A stretch of DNA of 36,779 bases, from NCBI GenBank assembly GCA_910588865.1, contig CAJUSJ010000037.1:1-36779 (forward strand), written 5' to 3'. Of this stretch, positions 25,265 to 33,651 are shown one piece after another. Each line of letters begins with the position of its first letter. The first letter of the stretch is position 1. Origin of the DNA: an uncultured Lachnospiraceae bacterium (GTDB lineage Bacteria > Bacillota > Clostridia > Lachnospirales > Lachnospiraceae). The position numbers were made by a program, and so were the translations under genes. The notes below the pieces were generated by a model. The model worked only from the letters and a program-made list of their open reading frames with translations. It made no database searches and was not told the DNA's origin.

Positions 25265-25987
25265 ATGAAAAAGAAGATGGTAAAAGCTTTAGAATTTGTC
25301 ATGGTGGTCATTGCCATGGTGGTCGGCGCTGTGGTGGCGAAAAACATAGGCGTGGAGTCCCTGCTGCGGGGCAAAGAGGAGCCTGTGACCCTGGCCATGA
25401 CCGAGAGCGGACTTCAGGACGATTTCATCGGCCTCCCCGCGGGTGACGACATCCCCCGAGTGACAAGTGCCGAGGAGTGGGAGGACACCTGGGCCACATC
25501 CTGTGTGACCGTGGAGCCCATTGATATCGTCTCCACCGGCATTGGAGCGCGCAACGCCTGGGTCAGCGCTTACACCAACTCCGGGCGGAGAGGCGGTCCC
25601 AGGAAGAAAGCGGATGTGTCCCGGATGGCTTTCGACATCCTGGGGGACTACAGCGAATATTTCCTTCTCAAGCTTCCCGACCAGTCCTACATACTGGCCC
25701 AGATCTCCACAGAAGACGCCAGAAAATTAAAGGCCGGAAAAGAGCTCACCCTTCCTGTGGGAAAAAAAGGCGCTGTCCACCGCCAGGTGCTCGCCAATAT
25801 CCAGGACCTGTGCCAGGAATACGGAGCTGACACAGAGGGTGTATTCTACTGCATCAATGACCAGTGGAACGCTGAACACTATTTCATGTCCCAGCTGGCA
25901 AGACTCGGCATCGCCTTTGTGGTGATGCTTGTGCTGGGAACTATCCTGATCACGATCGTGGATAAGATCTTTAAGGTGAAGGACTAA
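25265..25987 (+). CDS. Membrane protein with N- and C-terminal membrane segments, unknown function
   Basis: A 240-residue protein. The start is ATG 25265 (MKKKMVKALEF), nine bases after AGAGG; the TTG at 25256 is not needed. Membrane segments are FVMVVIAMVVGAVVA (about 11-25) and IAFVVMLVLGTILITIV (about 218-234). Between them is a soluble domain of about 190 residues with no motif I recognise (GLPAGDDIPRVTSAEEWEDT, LKLPDQSYILAQISTEDARK). Likely exposed outside the cell and anchored at both ends. Transcribed alone; a GC-rich repeat and a very strong terminator follow. Confidence 0.8.
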   Translation: MKKKMVKALEFVMVVIAMVVGAVVAKNIGVESLLRGKEEPVTLAMTESGLQDDFIGLPAGDDIPRVTSAEEWEDTWATSCVTVEPIDIVSTGIGARNAWVSAYTNSGRRGGPRKKADVSRMAFDILGDYSEYFLLKLPDQSYILAQISTEDARKLKAGKELTLPVGKKGAVHRQVLANIQDLCQEYGADTEGVFYCINDQWNAEHYFMSQLARLGIAFVVMLVLGTILITIVDKIFKVKD

Positions 25988-26052
25988 ACCTGGCAGAGGA
26001 TTTGATTTCCGGCAATCAAGCAGGGGAAGCTCTTCCCCCTACTGGCCATGCC

Positions 26053-26104
26053 GGGGCGGGGCCCCTTTAGCGGCCATTCCTCCTGGCCCCGCGTACACGA
26101 AAAG
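26053..26104 (+). repeat. Small dispersed GC-rich repeat, copy B
   Basis: It begins GGGGCGGGGCC and continues with TTTAGCGG, CAT, CTCCT, CCCCG and GTACA, then GAAAAG, in the same order and spacing as copy A at 14207-14259. GGGGCGGGGCC can pair with GGCCCCGC. It runs directly into the terminator at 26096. Confidence 0.5.
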
Positions 26105-26139
26105 GGCTGCCGCGAATTTTCGCGGCAGCCCTTTTCGTG
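26096..26139. terminator. Very strong bidirectional terminator
   Basis: The arms 26096-26116 and 26119-26139 pair perfectly over 21 bases around TT; they start CACGAAAAGGG and end CCCTTTTCGTG. The stem serves both the 25265 gene and the minus-strand wall-binding gene. Confidence 0.88.
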
Positions 26140-26186
26140 CTCATAATATCTTGTGTGATTGAAGGAAAAGAGTGCTGTCTGTCAGT

Positions 26187-27617
26187 TTATTCTTTATCAC
26201 CTCTGTGAGTGACAATGCCGTCTTTGTCAGAGGAATAGTAGATTCCATCCGCGTCTTTTAAGTTTTTCTTGTTCTTCTGAATCTTTCCGGACTGGTTCAC
26301 CAAATATTCCTTTCCATCATATACAATGATACCGTATCTCACTCCTGATTCAATGGTCAGCAGACGGCCTTTCTCGTAGATGGCTCCGTCGTAGATGCCG
26401 TTCACCCCGGCCCCTCTGCCGCTTCCTGACTTATTAAAATAGTAAGTGTACCTCTCTCCATCCAGATTTACATTGCATTTGCCTGTTTCCATAACGCCCT
26501 CTTTTGGACTGTCCCCGAAATAATAGACCTCTCTCGGGTCATCCGGCGACGGGAAATCAGACTCGCTCTCAATCTGTTCATAGGACAGGATCTCTTTATC
26601 CTTTACCTCCAATTTATACAGTCCGTAAAGCATCCTTCCTTTATCATCAAATCCATAAGGCTGGCCGTTGATCGTTTTGATCTGGCTGGTTACCACGCCT
26701 CCTCCGTTCAGCCCATAGAACCAGTAGGATTCATCGTTTGCATAGCCTTCCGGATCCAGCTCCTCGCTGGGCACTGTGTAGAACCAGCCTGTGGCCAGCC
26801 AGCACTGGTCCGGGCGCTTGTAATAAGAATTTTCCGTAGCGTCTGACGGACTCGCGGAGCTGGAAGCGTCAGAAGGCGTTGAGTGCCATTCATACTGGGC
26901 GTTCCCATTTTCCAAAAACAGATACTTTCCGCCGTTGATGGTCTTTTTTGTGTTGGCCGCCTTCTTGCCGTTGGCCTGAAAATAGAACCAGTACTGGCCG
27001 TCATAGGAGCTGTCGTTGTTGTCGTCATCCTGGGCCTCCAGAAGCCTCCACGCCTGAGAAACCATGGCTCCGTCTCCCTCCTCGCCGCAGTAATAGACCC
27101 CTTCCTTCCACGCCTCGTCTCCTGACACATGCTGGGATTCCTCGTTTACCCAGCCAAAAAGCATATGGCCCTTATCGTTAAAGGCATATTTCTTGGTCTC
27201 CCCGCTGGAGATCTTGATGGACTTAAAGGAGGTCTTTCCTGAATTCGGCGCTTTGTACGCCTTTCCGCTGGACTGGAAATAGTACCACACTTCATCAAGC
27301 TCTCCGTCATCCGGATCTTCATTAGGAAGCTGCCGCCATTCATTGGAAACTCTGGCTCCGGCAGAATTGACATAATAGTAATCATCTCCATCCTCAATCA
27401 GGCTGCTTTTGACCATACGGCCATCGTCTCCCAGGTAAAACCAGTTATCTCCGGACTTTTTCCAGTCGTCTGTCACCGCCTCCCCGTCTCTTAAGTAGTA
27501 TCGCCATTCACCGTTTTCCATGGTCCAGCCTGTGGCGGCAAAGGAGGTTATGGTCATGCCCAAAGCCATAACAGCTCCAACTCCCGCTATGAAATACATC
27601 CTTGTCTTTCTCTTCAT
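26187..27617 (-). CDS. Secreted wall-binding repeat protein
   Basis: A 476-residue exported protein built almost entirely from choline-binding / glucan-binding-type repeats. The start ATG 27617 (MKRKTRMYF) is fixed by GGAGG nine bases before it. Signal peptide with cleavage near SFA-ATG. Repeats show the aromatic pattern: GWTMENGEWRYYLRDGEAVT, NWFYLGDDGRMVKSS, YYYVNSAGARVSNEWRQL, WYYFQSSGKAYKA and so on. A low-complexity Ser/Ala/Pro stretch (SDASSSASPSDATE) splits the repeats near residue 260. No catalytic domain is seen, so it is probably a surface adhesin or wall protein. Its promoter is a classic MerR-type one, making the adjacent MerR regulator the likely controller. Confidence 0.87.
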   Translation of the reverse strand: MKRKTRMYFIAGVGAVMALGMTITSFAATGWTMENGEWRYYLRDGEAVTDDWKKSGDNWFYLGDDGRMVKSSLIEDGDDYYYVNSAGARVSNEWRQLPNEDPDDGELDEVWYYFQSSGKAYKAPNSGKTSFKSIKISSGETKKYAFNDKGHMLFGWVNEESQHVSGDEAWKEGVYYCGEEGDGAMVSQAWRLLEAQDDDNNDSSYDGQYWFYFQANGKKAANTKKTINGGKYLFLENGNAQYEWHSTPSDASSSASPSDATENSYYKRPDQCWLATGWFYTVPSEELDPEGYANDESYWFYGLNGGGVVTSQIKTINGQPYGFDDKGRMLYGLYKLEVKDKEILSYEQIESESDFPSPDDPREVYYFGDSPKEGVMETGKCNVNLDGERYTYYFNKSGSGRGAGVNGIYDGAIYEKGRLLTIESGVRYGIIVYDGKEYLVNQSGKIQKNKKNLKDADGIYYSSDKDGIVTHRGDKE

Positions 27618-27667
27618 GTTCTTAATCCTCCAAATCTTTGTTTTCATGTATCATCTCTGATGACGCC

Positions 27668-27698
27668 AGTATATACCCTGGAGTGACTCCAGGGTCAA
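27668..27698 (-). promoter_or_regulatory. MerR-type promoter/operator of the wall-binding gene
   Basis: On the minus strand there is TTGACC (27698-27693), a 19-base spacer and TATACT (27673-27668). The spacer is filled by a near-perfect dyad, CCCTGGAGT-G-ACTCCAGGG (27676-27694). A spacer stretched to 19 with a centred dyad is the signature of promoters activated by MerR regulators through DNA twisting. A MerR gene lies immediately upstream. Confidence 0.8.
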
Positions 27699-27761
27699 TG
27701 AATGAAACCTTTCGGATTCTTTACTATCTTGTTCCCCCGGACAAACAAAATCCCCTCTTTC

Positions 27762-28637
27762 TCAACCGGAAAGAAGGGGAATATAGATCTCCTGGACATA
27801 GGAATTGGAATCTCCCTGGAGCCTGGAAAAATTGGAGGTGACCAGCACATCAGGGGAGGCCACAAGTCCCTGCTCCGCCGCCCATCCGCGCATGGAAGAA
27901 ATCGTCAAAATATCCGGCCTGGCATCCTTTGACTCCACAACTGTGTGGACACAGGATTCCTCCGGCAGGGCCTTGCAGCCGGAAAAATCGTAATCCAGCT
28001 CCATGGCTTCTATGACTTCCTTATAAAGAATCAGGCAGGAGCGCTGGTAGATCAGCTCTGCCTCGTAATCCCGATGAATCAGGGCTTTGGAGGAAGGCTC
28101 TGCCGGCTCCTGGGACTCCAGGGTAAATCCCGAGCGATACTGATAACAATCATAGATGTAGACCATATCCAGCCCCGGCTGTTTCTGGCACAGCATAAAC
28201 CACTGCTTCAGCCCATCTGTCAGTGAATCCGCGGTACACATAAGCAGGGAGGCCGGAAACGGCTTTATACTGAAACGGCCTTTGCTGTTCTCAACACCGT
28301 CATAGATCTTCCCTATGGACAAAAGGCGGCAGAGGGTTTGTTTATGAAGCCGGATAGCCTCCATCTCCTCCCGGATCTGCCTCCGCATGGTATCCTGATA
28401 ATCAGGACTCAGCACATCCGCTGGCAGCAATTCCTTTGTGGTGCCAAGGGCAAAATTCATTTTTTTCGAAAACAGGATCCTGACCAGGAGATAAAGATCC
28501 TCCTCCGTAAAATACCGGTATCCATTAGCCTTCTTTTTGGCGGTGAGAATGCCTTTCTTTTCGTAAAACCGCAGGGTATCCCGGCTCAAGCCCGTGATAG
28601 CGGCAATGTCCCCGATCAAATATGTCTGTTGTTCCAT
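27762..28637 (-). CDS. MerR-family transcriptional regulator
   Basis: A 291-residue regulator. The N-terminal MerR domain is clear: YLIGDIAAITGLSRDTLRFY is the HTH, KKGILTAKKKANGYRYFTEE is the wing, and a dimer coiled coil follows (MRRQIREEMEAIRLHKQTLC). The C-terminal 170 residues are a ligand-sensing region without the cysteine pattern of metal sensors, so it may be of the BmrR/Mta drug- or metabolite-sensing class. It sits between feoB and the wall-binding gene, all on one strand. A second dyad in front of this gene suggests autoregulation. Confidence 0.88.
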   Translation of the reverse strand: MEQQTYLIGDIAAITGLSRDTLRFYEKKGILTAKKKANGYRYFTEEDLYLLVRILFSKKMNFALGTTKELLPADVLSPDYQDTMRRQIREEMEAIRLHKQTLCRLLSIGKIYDGVENSKGRFSIKPFPASLLMCTADSLTDGLKQWFMLCQKQPGLDMVYIYDCYQYRSGFTLESQEPAEPSSKALIHRDYEAELIYQRSCLILYKEVIEAMELDYDFSGCKALPEESCVHTVVESKDARPDILTISSMRGWAAEQGLVASPDVLVTSNFSRLQGDSNSYVQEIYIPLLSG

Positions 28638-28709
28638 AACTTCAAAACTCCTGTTCCTGCTGCTTTTTGTGGGAAAGCTTCCATGATCTTCCAGATACCT
28701 CCCTGAAAA

Positions 28710-28738
28710 AGTTTACCGTGGATCCAGGGTTTGGTCAA
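28710..28738 (-). promoter_or_regulatory. Probable promoter/autoregulatory operator of the merR gene
   Basis: On the minus strand there is TTGACC (28738-28733), 17 bases and TAAACT (28715-28710). The spacer holds an imperfect dyad ACCGTGGATCCAGGGT (28715-28730), which shares the half-site ACCCTGGA with the dyad at 27676-27694. It lies between the feoB stop and the merR start. Confidence 0.6.
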
Positions 28739-28786
28739 TACATGTTCCTAAATCGGAAGAAAACCGGAAGAAAATGTTAATGATTT

Positions 28787-30616
28787 TCACACCCAGAAAA
28801 AGATCCCGTTCACCGCCGCGCACAGAATGGCCCCCAGAACCGTAGGGAGCGCAATGGCCACCGCGGTCCACTTTAAGCTCCCTGTCTCCTTCTTTATGGT
28901 CAGGCAGGTGGTGGAGCAGGGCCAGTGGAACAGGCAGAATATCAGCATACACAAGGCTCTTTTCCACGTCCACCCGTTATTTACCAGAAGCGCGAACAGG
29001 GCCCCGGAGTCGGTCATCTCCACCAGGGTGCCGCTCTGCAAATAGGCCATAAGCATAATGGGGATCACGATCTCATTGGCCGGAAATCCCAGGATAAAGG
29101 CCATGAGGATCACCCCATCCAGCCCCATGAGGCGGCCTAAAGGGTCAAAAAATCCGGTCATATAGAACAGCAGGCTCTGGCCGCCCAGCTGGATATTGGC
29201 CAGGAGCCAGATGATCAGTCCGGCAGGGGCGGCAATGGCGGCGGCTCTTCCCAGCACAAAAAGGGTTCTGTCAAAAACCGAGCGGACCAGCACCTTCCCC
29301 ACCTGAGGGCGGCGGTAGGGTGGCAGCTCCAGGGTAAAAGCCGACGGGATCCCTTTTAACAAGGTGTGGGACAAAAGCCAGGAACACCCCAGAGTGGCCG
29401 CCACCCCCGCCAGGATGGCCCCGGTAAGCATAAGGGCGGACAACAGGGAGCCCGCGGCGCTTCCCCGGACCCCTGTGAGGAAAAACAGGGTGATCAGGGT
29501 AAACAAGGTTGGAAAACGGCCATTGCACGGCACCAGGGAGTTTGTCAAAATAGCGATAAGCCTCTCCCTGGGAGAGTCAATGATCCGGCATCCTATAACT
29601 CCGGCAGCGTTGCAGCCAAACCCCATGGCCATGGTCAGGCACTGTTTGCCGCAGGCCCGACAGCGTTTGAAGGAGCGGTCCATGTGGAACGCCACCCGGG
29701 GAAGATACCCTAGATCCTCCAGAAGGGTAAACAGGGGGAAGAAAATGGCCATGGGGGGAAGCATCACTGACACCACCCACGCCAGAACACGGTAGACGCC
29801 GTACACAAGGGCCTGGATCACCGGGTCCGGAATTCTTATGACAGAAAGCCACAGGGCCAGATCATCCTCCAGGGAAAAGAAAAAGTCCCACAAAAGCCCG
29901 GAAGGAACATTGGCCCCTGCCATGGTCAGCCAGAACACGCCCATCAGGAGAACAATCATCAGAAGGCTTCCCGTAAAACGCCCCGTGACGATCCGGTCAA
30001 TCATCTCCTCCTGCCTCCTGTAATTGATCCGGGTATAGCGCACCGTCTCCCTGGTTAGGTGTTTCGGTGAAAAGTCCAGACACTCATAATGTCCCCTTGT
30101 TCCCTCACACTCCAGTATGGTCTCCTTAAGCCTGACAAGATCCCCCCCGCGCCTGGCACAGCAGGACACCACCGGAATCTGCAGCACATCCTGGAGCAGG
30201 TCAAAATCAATCTCAATCCCCTTTTTCCGGGCCTCATCACACAGGTTGACACACAGGACAACGGGGATCCCCTCATCTTTGACCCTCTCCAGGGCAAGAA
30301 TCTGCTTCAAAAGGTGAAGCCCCCGCTCCAGACAGGTGGCATCCCCCACCACCACTATGGCATCCGGCTCCCCTGAGCACAGATACTGCTTTGCCACCTC
30401 CTCTTCCTTAGAATGGGTGTTGAGGGAGTAAGTCCCCGGCAGATCCACTAAGCGGCAGGTCTTTCCGTTGCAGGTAAACTCCCCCCAGGCAGTGGCCACG
30501 GTCACCCCTGCCCAGTTTCCCGTCTTCTGCCTCAAACCTGTCAGACCATTAAAAATGGTGCTCTTGCCTACATTGGGATTTCCAGCCAGCGCTGCTGCCA
30601 TCTGATGATCAACCAT
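28787..30616 (-). CDS. feoB: Ferrous iron transporter FeoB
   Basis: A membrane ferrous iron transporter with an N-terminal G domain, 609 residues. The start ATG 30616 (MVDHQMAAALAGNP) is set by GGAGGG before it. G1 is GNPNVGKST (12-20), G3 DLPG (58-61) and G4 NLCD (124-127, usually N-x-x-D). Then come the gate regions and GFGCNAAGVIGCRIIDSPRE with LVPCNGRFPTLFTL, the conserved core Cys motifs. The C-terminal gate half ends with NGWTWKRALCMLIFCLFHWP. It is at the short end for FeoB: the helical spacer is brief. FeoA is encoded separately, 500 bases upstream on the same strand with its own terminator. Confidence 0.95.
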   Translation of the reverse strand: MVDHQMAAALAGNPNVGKSTIFNGLTGLRQKTGNWAGVTVATAWGEFTCNGKTCRLVDLPGTYSLNTHSKEEEVAKQYLCSGEPDAIVVVGDATCLERGLHLLKQILALERVKDEGIPVVLCVNLCDEARKKGIEIDFDLLQDVLQIPVVSCCARRGGDLVRLKETILECEGTRGHYECLDFSPKHLTRETVRYTRINYRRQEEMIDRIVTGRFTGSLLMIVLLMGVFWLTMAGANVPSGLLWDFFFSLEDDLALWLSVIRIPDPVIQALVYGVYRVLAWVVSVMLPPMAIFFPLFTLLEDLGYLPRVAFHMDRSFKRCRACGKQCLTMAMGFGCNAAGVIGCRIIDSPRERLIAILTNSLVPCNGRFPTLFTLITLFFLTGVRGSAAGSLLSALMLTGAILAGVAATLGCSWLLSHTLLKGIPSAFTLELPPYRRPQVGKVLVRSVFDRTLFVLGRAAAIAAPAGLIIWLLANIQLGGQSLLFYMTGFFDPLGRLMGLDGVILMAFILGFPANEIVIPIMLMAYLQSGTLVEMTDSGALFALLVNNGWTWKRALCMLIFCLFHWPCSTTCLTIKKETGSLKWTAVAIALPTVLGAILCAAVNGIFFWV

Positions 30617-30760
30617 GGAATCCCTCCATATATTTATTCCGATCAGCCTTATGATCACTTTATGAAATCCGGAAACAATAAGTGCCTGGGTATTTCCTTT
30701 TTTTCACAAATGTGTTATACTGTCTCTGTCAGTTTGAGACAGGAAGGAGTATTTTGCCTT

Positions 30761-31048
30761 ATGTTTAATCTGTTAAAGAAGACTTTGGTCATGATGATGA
30801 TGTGTCTCTGTCTGTCTACAGCAGCAGTACCGGCTATGGAAGCCCAGGCGGCAGCCCAGATCCAGCCAGCGGCCCAGACAGCTGTTCAGGACAGTCAGAC
30901 CACACAGGCCGAAGACGAGGAAAGCGCGTTTTTCCTGCTTTTCATGGGTGGCGGGCTTCTGATCATCCTGTTCGCGGTGATCTCAGCCATGTCTACCGTG
31001 TCAGGCGCCATCAGTATCGCGGTAAATATGGATGTGGACGGTGAATAA
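30761..31048 (+). CDS. Small exported membrane protein, unknown function
   Basis: A 95-residue protein. The start ATG 30761 follows AGGAAGGAG by 11 bases. An N-terminal hydrophobic stretch with four consecutive Met (VMMMMCLCLSTAAVPAM) is a signal peptide or anchor. An Ala/Gln-rich linker follows (AQAAAQIQPAAQTAVQ), then a short acidic patch and one C-terminal membrane segment (FFLLFMGGGLLIILFAVI). A -10 TATACT lies at 30716-30721, followed by a small hairpin with CTGTCTC/GAGACAG arms. The gene is divergent from feoB and convergent with feoA, so it may take part in iron uptake, but this is only context. Confidence 0.7.
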   Translation: MFNLLKKTLVMMMMCLCLSTAAVPAMEAQAAAQIQPAAQTAVQDSQTTQAEDEESAFFLLFMGGGLLIILFAVISAMSTVSGAISIAVNMDVDGE

Positions 31049-31059
31049 GACGCACGATG

Positions 31060-31091
31060 AAAAAGGCAGCCATTGTGATGACTGCCTTTTT
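31060..31091. terminator. Bidirectional terminator
   Basis: AAAAAGGCAG and CTGCCTTTTT form a 10-bp stem with a 12-base loop. It ends both the small membrane protein gene and feoA. Confidence 0.85.
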
Positions 31092-31113
31092 GTCTGCCTA
31101 AAAATATGCCCTG

Positions 31114-31353
31114 TCACAGGGATGGGCTGGTCCGCACAAAGATCTCCCCTATATTTTCCTCCCTAAGTCCAATGACGGCATTGCGCACCAGGTATGCCCT
31201 CATGCCGCCTTTGCGGCCCTTTAAGACACAGGAGATTTCCTCGTCAGGGATAAAACCAAGGTCTGCCAGCCTGTCTGCCATGTGCTTCTCGCTGGCAACC
31301 CAGACCACCTTCACCGTCTCCCCCAGATCTATCTGACTCAATGGGATTACCAT
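31114..31353 (-). CDS. feoA: FeoA-family protein
   Basis: A 79-residue SH3-like protein of the FeoA family, a small cytoplasmic partner of FeoB. VIPLSQIDLGETVKVVWVAS at the start, RLADLGFIPDEEISCVLKGR in the middle and AYLVRNAVIGLREENIGEIF at the end follow the family pattern. It lies upstream of feoB on the same strand, but a terminator and a plus-strand gene separate them, so they are not one transcript. Confidence 0.9.
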   Translation of the reverse strand: MVIPLSQIDLGETVKVVWVASEKHMADRLADLGFIPDEEISCVLKGRKGGMRAYLVRNAVIGLREENIGEIFVRTSPSL

Positions 31354-31417
31354 AAAAGTTCACCGGAAAGAATGTACTTACGACTACCATATGCAAAAAG
31401 GAGCTGGACGTGAAACT

Positions 31418-32128
31418 ATGAAGTATCAAACTACAAAAAAGGGCATTTTCAAGGCCAGGCCCAACCGTTTCGTGGCCCAGGTAGACATAGACGGCACAGA
31501 GCACACGGTCCACGTAAAAAACACCGGCAGGTGCCGGGAGCTGCTGATCCCCGGAGCCACCGTCATCCTGGAATACCACCCCGACGCCCTTAGACTGGGG
31601 CGAAAAACCGAGTACTCCCTGGTAGCTGTCTACAAAGGGAAGCTCCTGATCAACATGGACTCCCAGGCCCCCAACTCCGCTGCCGCGCGGTGGCTTTTGG
31701 AAGGAGGATTTGAGAAAGCCACTGGCATGAAACCAGAGCAGATCCGCCGGGAAGTGACCTACGGGCAATCCCGGTTTGACCTGGCATTTTCCATAGAAGG
31801 AAAGCCCTGTTTTATGGAGGTAAAGGGAGTAACCTTAGAAAATGACGGCACAGCCATGTTCCCAGACGCCCCCACAGAGCGGGGAGTAAAGCATCTGGAG
31901 GAGCTGGCAAAAGCCGTAAAAGAAGGGTTTCAGGCTTACGTGCTGTTTGTCATCCAGATGAAGGGAGTCAACGGATTCCGCCCTAATTATGAGACCCACA
32001 GAGAATTCGGGCAAGCCCTTGAAAAAGCGGCCGCGGCCGGTGTCAAGATCCTGGCCTACGACTGTCTGGTGAAGGAAAACGGATTCTCCATTGATCAGGC
32101 GGTTCAGGTGGTGCTGGGGGAAAATTGA
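31418..32128 (+). CDS. sfsA: SfsA (DNA/RNA nuclease)
   Basis: A 236-residue SfsA protein. The start is placed at ATG 31418 (MKYQTTKKG), matching the usual N-terminus, although the AAGGAG at 31398-31403 is somewhat far away; ATG 31391 is an alternative. Blocks FKARPNRFVAQVDIDGTEHT, VKNTGRCRELLIPG, and the nuclease core RFDLAFSIEGKPCFMEVKGV with its D and E-x-K are all present, as is FPDAPTERGVKHLEEL. Old literature links it to sugar fermentation; the fold is that of a PD-(D/E)XK nuclease. Convergent with the MATE gene with a 10-base gap. Confidence 0.95.
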   Translation: MKYQTTKKGIFKARPNRFVAQVDIDGTEHTVHVKNTGRCRELLIPGATVILEYHPDALRLGRKTEYSLVAVYKGKLLINMDSQAPNSAAARWLLEGGFEKATGMKPEQIRREVTYGQSRFDLAFSIEGKPCFMEVKGVTLENDGTAMFPDAPTERGVKHLEELAKAVKEGFQAYVLFVIQMKGVNGFRPNYETHREFGQALEKAAAAGVKILAYDCLVKENGFSIDQAVQVVLGEN

Positions 32129-32138
32129 TCGTTCATTT

Positions 32139-33470
32139 TCAACCAGCTTCTCTTCGCTTAATAAAAAAGTAATAGGGCACCTCCACCGCCAGCATCATAG
32201 CCCATCCGACGGCGCAGGCAAAGGCCACTCCGGAAAGTCCCATGGCCGGCGTCAGCACATAGACAAAAACCACTCTCAAGCTGGTCTGGATAAACGTTCC
32301 CAGAAGGGTCATCTTCATATGCTTTCTCCCCCGGAAATACCCCTGCATCCCGTTGGTAAACCCGGGAAACAGGTAGAAAAACGCCATAAGCCCCAGATAG
32401 CCGCTCCCCAGCGCCACAATATCCGCGGCGTTTCCCACAAAAAGCCTCATAAGAGGCCCCCTGAGCGCCAGAACCGTCACGCAGATCAGGATCCAGTAAC
32501 AAAATTCCAGAACCAGGCCTGTCCGAAATCCCTTCTGGATCCGTTCTTCCTTTTTCGCCCCGGAATTCTGGGCCACAAAAGTGGTAATGGCGTTGGCGAT
32601 GCTCTGTTCCGGAGTAAAAGCATAGGCGTCGATCTTGTTCACCGCGTTGAAAGCCGCCATCACATCCACACCCATAGGGTTCACCGCCCCCTGGATCAGA
32701 AGCTTTCCTATGGGCTGGCAGGACTGCTGGAGGGCAGTGACGCTTCCATACCGAAGAGTCTGCCCCAGAAGCCCCCTGTCCACCTTAAACTCCCCCGGCC
32801 TCAGCTGAAGCAGGGGAATCTTCCGGTAAACATAGACAATACACAGCACCGCTGACAATGCCTCCGCCACCACGGTGGTCACAGCGGAACAGGTGATGCC
32901 AAACCCCAGCAGTCCGATAAAAATCACATCCAGAACCCCGTTAAGCACGGAGCAGAATGCCAGAAATTTAAGCGGTGTCCTGGAATCCCCCACGCTTTTC
33001 AGCGCCGAGGCAATGGCATTGTAAAAAAATGTAAAAGGCGCTCCCAGAAAAATGATCCGCAGGTATATGGCAGCTGTGTCCAGAATCTCCTCCGGCACAT
33101 ACAGGGCCTTCAGGAGAGGTGTGGTGATCAGCATCCCCACCGCCACCACCATCAGGGAAAAATACACTCCAAACACAGCGGTTGTGGCCATCTCCTTCCT
33201 CACCATATCTTCCTCATGGGCCCCGAAAAAATTGCTCATGAGCACCGAAGCCCCGATACAGATCCCGGAGATGCCCAGGATGATGATGTTCATCACCGGG
33301 CTGGCAGTGCCCACCGCCGCTAAGGCCTCCTTTCCGATAAAGCGGCCCACGATGATGGAATCCACCGCGTTGTACGTAAGCTGGAACAGGTTGCCCAGAA
33401 TCAGCGGAACCGCGTAAGTTATGAGATGGCGGGGGATACTTCCCTCAGTCATGTCTTTTACCATGTTCAT
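32139..33470 (-). CDS. MATE-family multidrug/cation exporter
   Basis: A 443-residue inner-membrane antiporter of the MATE family (DinF/MepA-like clostridial branch) with 12 membrane segments. The N-terminus MTEGSIPRHLITYAVPLILG, the conserved LFQLTYNAVDSIIVGRFIG and ALAAVGTASPVMNIIILGIS are hallmarks, and the second half repeats the pattern (AFNAVNKIDAYAFTPEQSIA). It exports drugs or metabolites using Na+ or H+; substrate unknown. Start ATG 33470 with AAGGAG just before it; the ATG two codons later is equally well spaced. Own promoter at 33518-33546. Confidence 0.93.
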   Translation of the reverse strand: MNMVKDMTEGSIPRHLITYAVPLILGNLFQLTYNAVDSIIVGRFIGKEALAAVGTASPVMNIIILGISGICIGASVLMSNFFGAHEEDMVRKEMATTAVFGVYFSLMVVAVGMLITTPLLKALYVPEEILDTAAIYLRIIFLGAPFTFFYNAIASALKSVGDSRTPLKFLAFCSVLNGVLDVIFIGLLGFGITCSAVTTVVAEALSAVLCIVYVYRKIPLLQLRPGEFKVDRGLLGQTLRYGSVTALQQSCQPIGKLLIQGAVNPMGVDVMAAFNAVNKIDAYAFTPEQSIANAITTFVAQNSGAKKEERIQKGFRTGLVLEFCYWILICVTVLALRGPLMRLFVGNAADIVALGSGYLGLMAFFYLFPGFTNGMQGYFRGRKHMKMTLLGTFIQTSLRVVFVYVLTPAMGLSGVAFACAVGWAMMLAVEVPYYFFIKRREAG

Positions 33471-33517
33471 TTGTCTCCTTTGTCTGAACCCGCGGCTGGG
33501 GTCCGTATCTACACGTA

Positions 33518-33546
33518 ATTGTATCAGGTTTGGGGTGGGCAGACAA
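33518..33546 (-). promoter_or_regulatory. Promoter of the MATE gene
   Basis: On the minus strand there is TTGTCT (33546-33541), a 17-base spacer and TACAAT (33523-33518), about 50 bases before the start codon. Confidence 0.65.
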
Positions 33547-33579
33547 TAGGGAGTTTATATGGACTGCTGTGTTTTTTCT

Positions 33580-33619
33580 GTTCACATTACTGTTCACATC
33601 CCTGAAAACGTGTTATACT
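33580..33619 (+). promoter_or_regulatory. Promoter region of the AAA ATPase gene with GTTCACA repeats
   Basis: GTTCACA occurs at 33580-33586 and 33592-33598, 12 bp apart. TATACT (33614-33619) is the -10, and TGTTCA at 33591-33596 would be a weak -35 with a 17-base spacer. A GTTCACA pair also precedes the AAA-ATPase/nuclease gene at 24931. Confidence 0.5.
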
Positions 33620-33651
33620 AAACAATATCTGAAAGCGGAAAGGTGACAAAC

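Noticed and set aside
26187..27617. Wall-repeat gene considered as an amidase or glucosyltransferase
   Set aside because: Only binding repeats are visible; no catalytic motif was found.
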